Below are positions 1-3,683 of a DNA stretch of 9,087 bases, in pieces (the first letter of the stretch is position 1; the number at the start of each line of letters is the position of its first letter). The stretch is from the NCBI GenBank assembly GCA_012514925.1, contig JAAYZI010000039.1:1-9087 (forward strand), given 5' to 3'. Below the pieces are notes generated by a model, which was not told the origin of the DNA, made no database searches, and saw only the letters and a list, made by a program, of their open reading frames with translations. This DNA is from Deltaproteobacteria bacterium. Its GTDB lineage: Bacteria > Bdellovibrionota_C > UBA2361 > JAAYZI01. A program made the position numbers and the translations under genes.

Positions 1-172
1 GAACCCCGCGCCGCCACCGCATTTCCCCGCCGTCACCCACCGCCCCCCTCCCTCTCCCCCTCCCTCTCAGGCGAGTGCCGGGCAGAGGCCAGGCGGTGCC
101 CCAATTTTACTTTCTCTGGAGAAAGTAAAGGCTTTCCCCGCCGGGGGGTTCCTGGAAAAGTAGGGGTGCACC
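1..172. repeat. GC-rich block, copy 1
   Basis: Begins with a C-rich, purine-poor stretch, runs through a palindrome at 106-129 and ends in the first short AGTAGGGG unit. The same order recurs at 380-555. Copy 1 may continue to the left of the window, since the match begins at base 1. Confidence 0.85.
106..129. repeat. Palindrome 1 (TG centre)
   Basis: TTT-ACTTTCTC-TG-GAGAAAGT-AAA: eleven-base arms around a two-base TG centre. No loop and no adjacent T-run, so it does not look like an intrinsic terminator. Confidence 0.85.
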
Positions 173-252
173 TTCCTGGAAAAGTAGGGGTGCTCCTTCC
201 TGGAAAAGTAGGGGTGCTCCTTTCCTGAAAGTAGGGGTGCTCCTTTTCCCCG
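151..252. repeat. Short tandem repeat cluster 1
   Basis: Four consecutive copies of a 23-24 base unit of the form TGGAAAAGTAGGGGTGCTCC plus TTCC. The AGTAGGGG cores lie at 159, 183, 207 and 230. Two further isolated cores lie at 313 and 341, and two more at 542 and 582. Confidence 0.85.
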
Positions 253-260
253 GATTCCCC

Positions 261-305
261 GGATTTTACTTTCTCTGGAGAAAGTAGAGGCAACTCTGTA
301 ATATT
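261..305. repeat. 45-bp direct repeat, copy 1
   Basis: A 45-base segment containing a TG-centred palindrome followed by AGAGGCAACTCTGTAATATT. It is identical to 917-961. Confidence 0.85.
265..288. repeat. Palindrome 2 (TG centre)
   Basis: Same core as at 106, with the right outer arm AGA in place of AAA. It lies within the 45-bp direct repeat. Confidence 0.8.
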
Positions 306-379
306 TCCTGAAAGTAGGGGTGCTCCTTTTCCCCCCCAAAAGTAGGGGCACCTTTTTGGAAAAGGGGCGCTCCTTCCTG

Positions 380-555
380 GAACCCCGCGCCGCCACCGCA
401 TTTCCCCGCCGTCACCCACCGCCCCCCTCCCTCTCCCCCTCCCTCTCAGGCGAGTGCCGGGCAGAGGCCAGGCCAGGCGATGCCCCAATTTTACTTTCTC
501 TGGAGAAAGTAAAGGCTTTCCCCGCCGGGGGGTCCTGGAAAAGTAGGGGTGCTCC
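380..555. repeat. GC-rich block, copy 2
   Basis: Nearly identical to 1-172. The differences I can see are a 5-base tandem insertion (GGCCAGGCCAGGCG instead of GGCCAGGCG), a G/A change just after it, one T fewer in the GGGGGGTTCC run and one base change in the short unit. The low divergence suggests a recent duplication. Confidence 0.85.
490..513. repeat. Palindrome 3 (TG centre)
   Basis: Identical to the copy at 106-129. It sits at the corresponding place in the second GC-rich block. Confidence 0.85.
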
Positions 556-635
556 TTTCCTGGAGAGATAATTCCCCGGAAAGTAGGGGCACCTTTTTTT
601 CCCTCCCGGCAGGTCAAGCAAGGCGACGCCACAGT

Positions 636-659
636 TTTACTTTCTCCGGAGAAAGTAAA
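636..659. repeat. Palindrome 4 (CG centre, perfect)
   Basis: Perfect 24-base dyad, with core ACTTTCTCCGGAGAAAGT flanked by TTT and AAA. Confidence 0.85.
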
Positions 660-664
660 GGTAA

Positions 665-880
665 TTCCCCGGAAAAGTAGGGGTGCTCCTTCCTGGGAAA
701 AAGTAGGGGGGCTCCTTTCCTGAAAAAGTAGGGGTGCTCCTTCCTGGGCAAAAGTAGGGGTGCTCCTTCCTGAAAGTAGGGGTGCACCTTTTCCCCGGGT
801 TTCCTGAAAAAGTAGGGGTGCTCCTTTTCCCCCAAAAGTAGGGGTGCTCCTTTTCCCCCCAAAAGTAGGGGGGCTCCTTT
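665..880. repeat. Short tandem repeat cluster 2
   Basis: Eight copies of the AGTAGGGG unit with cores at 676, 702, 727, 753, 775, 811, 837 and 864. Spacing is less regular than in cluster 1 (22-36 bases) because the linker varies between TTCCTGGG, TTCCTG and TTTTCCCCCC. Confidence 0.85.
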
Positions 881-916
881 TCTCCGGACCTTTTCTCCGG
901 GTTCCCCGGATTCTCT

Positions 917-961
917 GGATTTTACTTTCTCTGGAGAAAGTAGAGGCAACTCTGTAATATT
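917..961. repeat. 45-bp direct repeat, copy 2
   Basis: Identical to 261-305. It forms the right-hand edge of the repeat region, immediately downstream of the nagB 3' end. Confidence 0.85.
921..944. repeat. Palindrome 5 (TG centre)
   Basis: Same as the copy at 265-288, inside the second 45-bp direct repeat. Confidence 0.8.
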
Positions 962-996
962 ATTTTGTGGGTCTGGGCGAGCTTTTTCTAGCGCTT

Positions 997-1779
997 TTAG
1001 CGGTAGGCCTCCCAGTCGGGCTCGGTTTTGAATATCAGGCGGTAGTATTCTTTTTCCTTCAAATCCGCCGCCGCTTCTTCATCCACAATCACGGTGCAGT
1101 GCGGATGTAGCTGGAGGGCACTGGCCGAAATCATGGAGCTAATCGGGCCTTCCAGGGCCTTGGCCACCACCGCAGCCTTTTGCTTTCCCAACGCCAACAT
1201 TAGACAGCGCCGACTCTCCAGAATCGTTCCAACTCCGACCGTGATGGCGCGCGAGGGCATGGCACTTTCACCGAAGTAAATCTGGTTCTGTTCTATAGTA
1301 ACTGGACTCAAAGTCGTGGCACGCGTACGCGAGCGCAGGGCCGAAAGCGGCTCATTAAAACCAATATGCCCTGAGCGCCCCACGCCAAGCAGTTGTAGAT
1401 CTACGCCTCCGCTGCTTTTAATCAACTCTTCGTAGCGCTGACACTCAGACTTAAGATCCGAAGCAGTTCCATCCGGAAGATGAGTATTCTCAGGTTTAAT
1501 GTTTACATGTCGGAATAAGTGCTCTTCCATGTAATAACGATAGGAACGCGGATCCTCAGCAGGCAAGCCAACGTATTCATCTAAGTTAAAGGTCACGACC
1601 CGTGAAAAATCCAGAGAATCTTTGGCGTGAAACTCTGCCAAAAATTCGTAGACCTTCTCCATAGTACCGCCGGTAGCCAACCCCAGCACCAGCGTCGGTT
1701 TCTCTCTCACAGCATCGGCGATCAGCTTGGCCGTCATCCGGGCTGCTCTCTCGGCGTTCTCTTGAATAATAATTTCCAT
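997..1779 (-). CDS. nagB: Glucosamine-6-phosphate deaminase NagB
   Basis: Cytosolic enzyme converting glucosamine-6-phosphate to fructose-6-phosphate and ammonia, the last step of amino-sugar catabolism. At 260 residues it is normal length for the family. Visible motifs are the phosphate-binding loop GLATGGT (33-39), FNLDEYVGL with catalytic Asp67, and the active-site segment LLGVGRSGHIGFNEP with His138 and Glu143. SRTR at 150-153 follows. The residue equivalent to E. coli Asp141 is Ser136; Bacillus-type enzymes have Asn there from memory. I chose ATG at 1779 because family members begin directly with MEIII-like strands. An ATG at 1830 would add 17 residues (MCAWDWQAG...) with no homology I know. 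Neither start has a good Shine-Dalgarno site. Palindromes at 1856 and 1960 lie upstream and could affect expression. No nagA or transporter is adjacent. Confidence 0.96.
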   Translation of the reverse strand: MEIIIQENAERAARMTAKLIADAVREKPTLVLGLATGGTMEKVYEFLAEFHAKDSLDFSRVVTFNLDEYVGLPAEDPRSYRYYMEEHLFRHVNIKPENTHLPDGTASDLKSECQRYEELIKSSGGVDLQLLGVGRSGHIGFNEPLSALRSRTRATTLSPVTIEQNQIYFGESAMPSRAITVGVGTILESRRCLMLALGKQKAAVVAKALEGPISSMISASALQLHPHCTVIVDEEAAADLKEKEYYRLIFKTEPDWEAYR

Positions 1780-1833
1780 GGGTCCGCATACTACTGCATT
1801 TTTACCGGCTTGCCAATCCCAAGCACACATTCA

Positions 1834-1950
1834 GTATCCGGTAACTGTTTACATGAATATTACTTTCTCCGGAGAAAATAATATTAACTCCGCGTTATTA
1901 TTGAGGCTGAAAACAAAATTGCATGATCAATTCCACGCGTAAACGGTACT
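1834..1950. repeat. Intergenic composite repeat, copy A
   Basis: Reads GTATCCG, a short spacer, CATGAATATT, a palindrome, then TTAACTCCGCGTTA, GCTGAAAAC, AAAATTG, ATGATCAATTCCACG and an AAACGGTA end. The same order of blocks is found at about 3479-3632. A partial second unit (GTATCCG, TCACGAATATT, palindrome) follows directly, up to 2001. The copy occupies the upstream region of nagB. Confidence 0.8.
1856..1885. repeat. Palindrome 6 (extended, one mismatch)
   Basis: Fifteen-base arms: AATATTACTTTCTCC and GGAGAAAATAATATT, with one mismatch (A for G). The dyad extends beyond the common core into AATATT. It lies about 77 bases upstream of the chosen nagB start. Confidence 0.85.
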
Positions 1951-1959
1951 GTATCCGTT

Positions 1960-2001
1960 CTCACGAATATTACTTTCTCCGGAGAAAGTAACATTCGTGA
2001 G
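1960..2001. repeat. Palindrome 7 (42 bp, one mismatch)
   Basis: The longest dyad in the window. It has 21-base arms CTCACGAATATTACTTTCTCC with one mismatch in the right arm (ACATT for ATATT). There is no loop and no T-run. It lies between nagB and the 3' end of the 239-residue gene. Confidence 0.88.
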
Positions 2002-2062
2002 TATTAAGTTCGAAGATTACAATGTGTTGCTAGTGCAATTATTAAAGAAAATAGACATTAAA

Positions 2063-2782
2063 TCAGCCTAACTCCTTCAGCAGCCCTTCCTCTCCATCAT
2101 AAGAAAGATAGGTGCGTATCTCTTCCACCGAAGGGCCATCTTTTAGCACTTTTACTAACCACTGCGTAGGCGGCGGGGTTGCAGGCACATACATAAAATC
2201 CTCCAGGGTTTTTAGCAGGTTGCGGTACCACCTGTCCCTCAGAAACACCTCCCCCATATTCTCCGGGCTAGGGGCAAAAGTCAGATCAAGCACACCCTGC
2301 AGAATGTTGGCCGCAACCTGATACAATTCTGTGGTACGCTTCAGCACCTGCGACACATGCAATTCCTCAAAGTTCCCTTCCCCCTCCTGCAACATCCTTA
2401 AGTCCGGAATCAATCGCAGCACCGGCTGATTGGGAAGAGCCGCTTGAACAGCCATCAACTTGACCTCAGCCGAAGTAATCGCTCGCTTCATATCCGATGG
2501 CACATTCTCTCCGCTCCTCTGAAGCGCCTCCATCACATGACTCAGCGCCAGAGCCTGCTCCATTCCAACCTTTAAGTTTGCAAGGGCAACTTCACCAGCT
2601 CGCAGAAAAAGATGCTCGGAGTATTTATGGAAAGCGGGATCGCGCTCAAAACTTGGAAGATCCACGCCAGAAGCCGAAATCTCAGCCAAAATCTGTGGGC
2701 TACATAAGGTCGCATCCACAAGTTCAGGAGAAACAACCGGCGCCTGCACAAAACCGCTGCTGTGAGAAAACACCATCCCCAT
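2063..2782 (-). CDS. Unknown 239-residue protein
   Basis: I do not recognise this protein. It is 239 residues, beginning MGMVFSHSSGFVQAP. It is rich in Leu, Glu and Ala and looks largely helical. No signal peptide, membrane segment or cofactor motif is visible. A segment near the C-terminus is Pro-rich (VPATPPPTQW), followed by an acidic end (YDGEEGLLKELG). The frame is open further up to an ATG at 2845, but that ATG has no ribosome-binding site and is preceded by an in-frame stop only four codons away. The ATG at 2780-2782 has GAGGAG six bases upstream, so I take it as the start. The gene is divergent from the small pair at 2985 and ends beside the repeats at 1960-2001. A conserved hypothetical restricted to close relatives is most likely. 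Confidence 0.72.
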   Translation of the reverse strand: MGMVFSHSSGFVQAPVVSPELVDATLCSPQILAEISASGVDLPSFERDPAFHKYSEHLFLRAGEVALANLKVGMEQALALSHVMEALQRSGENVPSDMKRAITSAEVKLMAVQAALPNQPVLRLIPDLRMLQEGEGNFEELHVSQVLKRTTELYQVAANILQGVLDLTFAPSPENMGEVFLRDRWYRNLLKTLEDFMYVPATPPPTQWLVKVLKDGPSVEEIRTYLSYDGEEGLLKELG

Positions 2783-2785
2783 ACG

Positions 2786-2795
2786 CTTCTCCTCT
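2786..2795 (-). promoter_or_regulatory. Ribosome-binding site deciding the start at 2782
   Basis: On the minus strand this reads AGAGGAGAAG, with the GAGGAG core six bases from the ATG at 2782. The longer ATG at 2845 has nothing comparable. Confidence 0.75.
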
Positions 2796-2970
2796 AAGAA
2801 TAACGATATTCTCGCATCTATTAGGATCTCTACCAAGTGCCGCATCCAACAAGTTCACGGTGACAGGAACGGATAACACTCCAATTCCTCACGGATCTTA
2901 TCGAAAAACCAAGGGGAACTTAAGCCCTTCTGGAAATGCCACTACCAGGCCCTCCTCGCACATAACTCTT

Positions 2971-2978
2971 AAAGGAGG
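2971..2978 (+). promoter_or_regulatory. Strong Shine-Dalgarno for the GTG start at 2985
   Basis: AAAGGAGG, close to the ideal anti-16S complement, lies six bases before a GTG codon. It supports an otherwise unremarkable small ORF as a real gene. Confidence 0.85.
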
Positions 2979-2984
2979 CTGAAC

Positions 2985-3191
2985 GTGGAGGGGAAAAGTC
3001 AGGAAAAATCACATTTTAGCGACGCTGTTGAAATTGAGATTCAAATACCCGGCGTGATGGAGCTGGCAGTGCTGTACGGCGATTTTTCGATGGTTCAACC
3101 GCATGAGTTCCGGCTTGAACGCGCGCTCACTGCTATCCGGACAAATCGCTTAGCACCAGTTCAGATTTATATAAGGGAGAAGGTACAATGA
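2985..3191 (+). CDS. Unknown 68-residue protein, first of a coupled pair
   Basis: Small unrecognised protein starting at GTG behind a near-perfect Shine-Dalgarno site. It begins polar and charged (MEGKSQEKSHFSD). Alternating hydrophobic and acidic residues follow (VEIEIQIPG), then a helix-like middle (HEFRLERALTAIRTNRL) and a beta-like end (APVQIYIREK). No signal peptide, membrane segment or Cys/His cluster is visible. Its TGA overlaps the next gene's ATG as ATGA, a typical sign of translational coupling. Two small co-translated proteins suggest partners (as in toxin-antitoxin or chaperone-effector pairs), but no motif confirms any such role. Confidence 0.72.
   Translation: MEGKSQEKSHFSDAVEIEIQIPGVMELAVLYGDFSMVQPHEFRLERALTAIRTNRLAPVQIYIREKVQ
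3175..3183 (+). promoter_or_regulatory. Shine-Dalgarno of the 72-residue gene
   Basis: GGGAGAAGG, inside the end of the upstream gene. It places an AGG-type core 4-8 bases before the ATG at 3188, so the second gene can be initiated independently as well as by coupling. Confidence 0.7.
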
Positions 3192-3406
3192 CCAACGCAA
3201 CTGCAAAACTGCCGGATGACTCTGTATCATTGCATGCAAATACCAAGCGACATCTTAAACTCGCCGCTAAAAAGGCTTCATCCACGCCCTCAGCGCCTAC
3301 GCTTGAAGAACTATGCCAACTATATCCCGGACTAAAGTTGCTCGATGCAGACAGTTTTTCGTTCGTAAGCTATGACCTCTGGTTGGATCATGTGGGGTCC
3401 AGGTAA
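3188..3406 (+). CDS. Unknown 72-residue protein, second of a coupled pair
   Basis: Small unrecognised protein translated from ATGA overlap with the preceding gene. The first half is basic and Ala/Lys-rich (KRHLKLAAKKASS), followed by a short Ser/Pro/Thr linker. The second half is more hydrophobic and acidic (LEELCQLYPGLKLLDAD, then FSFVSYDLWLDHVGSR). No known motif is visible. The coding end lies inside a 12-base tandem duplication that also copies the stop codon (3397-3420). The basic N-terminal half could bind nucleic acid or an acidic partner, but that is speculation. Confidence that it is a gene rests on the overlap and the Shine-Dalgarno site rather than on homology. Confidence 0.7.
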   Translation: MTNATAKLPDDSVSLHANTKRHLKLAAKKASSTPSAPTLEELCQLYPGLKLLDADSFSFVSYDLWLDHVGSR

Positions 3407-3420
3407 AAGTCCAGGTAAAA
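3397..3420 (+). repeat. 12-bp tandem duplication spanning a stop codon
   Basis: GTCCAGGTAAAA occurs twice in a row. The first copy supplies the last codons and TAA of the 72-residue gene. Confidence 0.85.
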
Positions 3421-3429
3421 AATTGTAAG

Positions 3430-3463
3430 CGTTCACGTACGGAATTGATTACACACGTGAACG
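3430..3463. repeat. Inverted repeat CGTTCACG / CGTGAACG
   Basis: Perfect eight-base arms at 3430-3437 and 3456-3463, separated by 18 bases. The right arm begins the GTGAACGGTTA block, which recurs at about 3621 at the other end of intergenic copy B. Confidence 0.6.
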
Positions 3464-3499
3464 GTTAACAGTTGCAGGGTATCCGTCCACATGAATATT

Positions 3500-3517
3500 A
3501 CTTTCACTGGAGAAAGT
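3500..3517. repeat. Palindrome 8 (degenerate core)
   Basis: ACTTTCACTGGAGAAAGT: the common core with A in place of T at the seventh base. It sits in the same place in copy B as palindrome 6 does in copy A. Confidence 0.75.
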
Positions 3518-3532
3518 GGAATTAGCTCCGCG

Positions 3533-3575
3533 TTACCGCCCAGACTGAAAACGTTTTACCGCCCAGACTGAAAAC
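3533..3575. repeat. 23-bp-period tandem duplication
   Basis: TTACCGCCCAGACTGAAAAC occurs at 3533-3552 and again at 3556-3575, identical in all 20 bases. Copy A has only one, diverged, equivalent. Confidence 0.9.
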
Positions 3576-3683
3576 AAAAATTGTGTGAATTGTATGACCA
3601 ATTGCTTAATCAATTCCACGAGTGAACGGTTACGTTACAGGCGATTTTCACTACACCTAAACGCTTACCTTTTTTTACTTGGC

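Larger units (their letters stand above)
1..960. repeat. Non-coding composite repeat region
   Basis: About 960 bases with no convincing gene. The open frames seen on either strand only translate the repeats, giving monotonous Pro/Gly/Lys/Phe-rich strings. The region is built from three ingredients: a GC-rich block present twice (1-172 and 380-555), sixteen copies of a short unit containing AGTAGGGG, and five copies of the ACTTTCTC-YR-GAGAAAGT dyad. A third, diverged edge of the GC-rich block plus dyad occurs at about 605-660. The array stops about 35 bases beyond the 3' end of nagB, so it lies downstream of that gene. Confidence 0.9.
3479..3632. repeat. Intergenic composite repeat, copy B
   Basis: Same block order as at 1834-1950: GTATCCG, CATGAATATT, dyad, TTAGCTCCGCGTTA, GACTGAAAAC, AAAATTG, TCAATTCCACG and GTGAACGGTTA. 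It is longer than copy A because of an internal tandem duplication at 3533-3575 and an extra TGTATGACCAATTG stretch. It lies between the small gene pair and the 3' end of the 859-residue gene. Confidence 0.8.

Noticed and set aside
150..880. CRISPR array
   Set aside because: The repeats are 23-27 bases apart with almost no unique spacer, the linker is itself repeated, and no cas gene is present.
33..949. Open frames over the left repeat region, on both strands (33-632, 67-396, 614-949 and others)
   Set aside because: They are only translations of the short repeat, giving KEHPYFSR- and KGAPLL-type strings. Overlapping frames are equally open, and there are no ribosome-binding sites.
1780..1830. 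Longer NagB start at 1830
   Set aside because: The extra 17 residues match nothing I know in the family and there is no ribosome-binding site; the start at 1779 gives the usual MEIII opening.
2497..2982. Plus-strand open frame of 161 residues opposite the 239-residue gene
   Set aside because: Pro/Ser-rich shadow frame with no ribosome-binding site, antisense to a gene with a good start.
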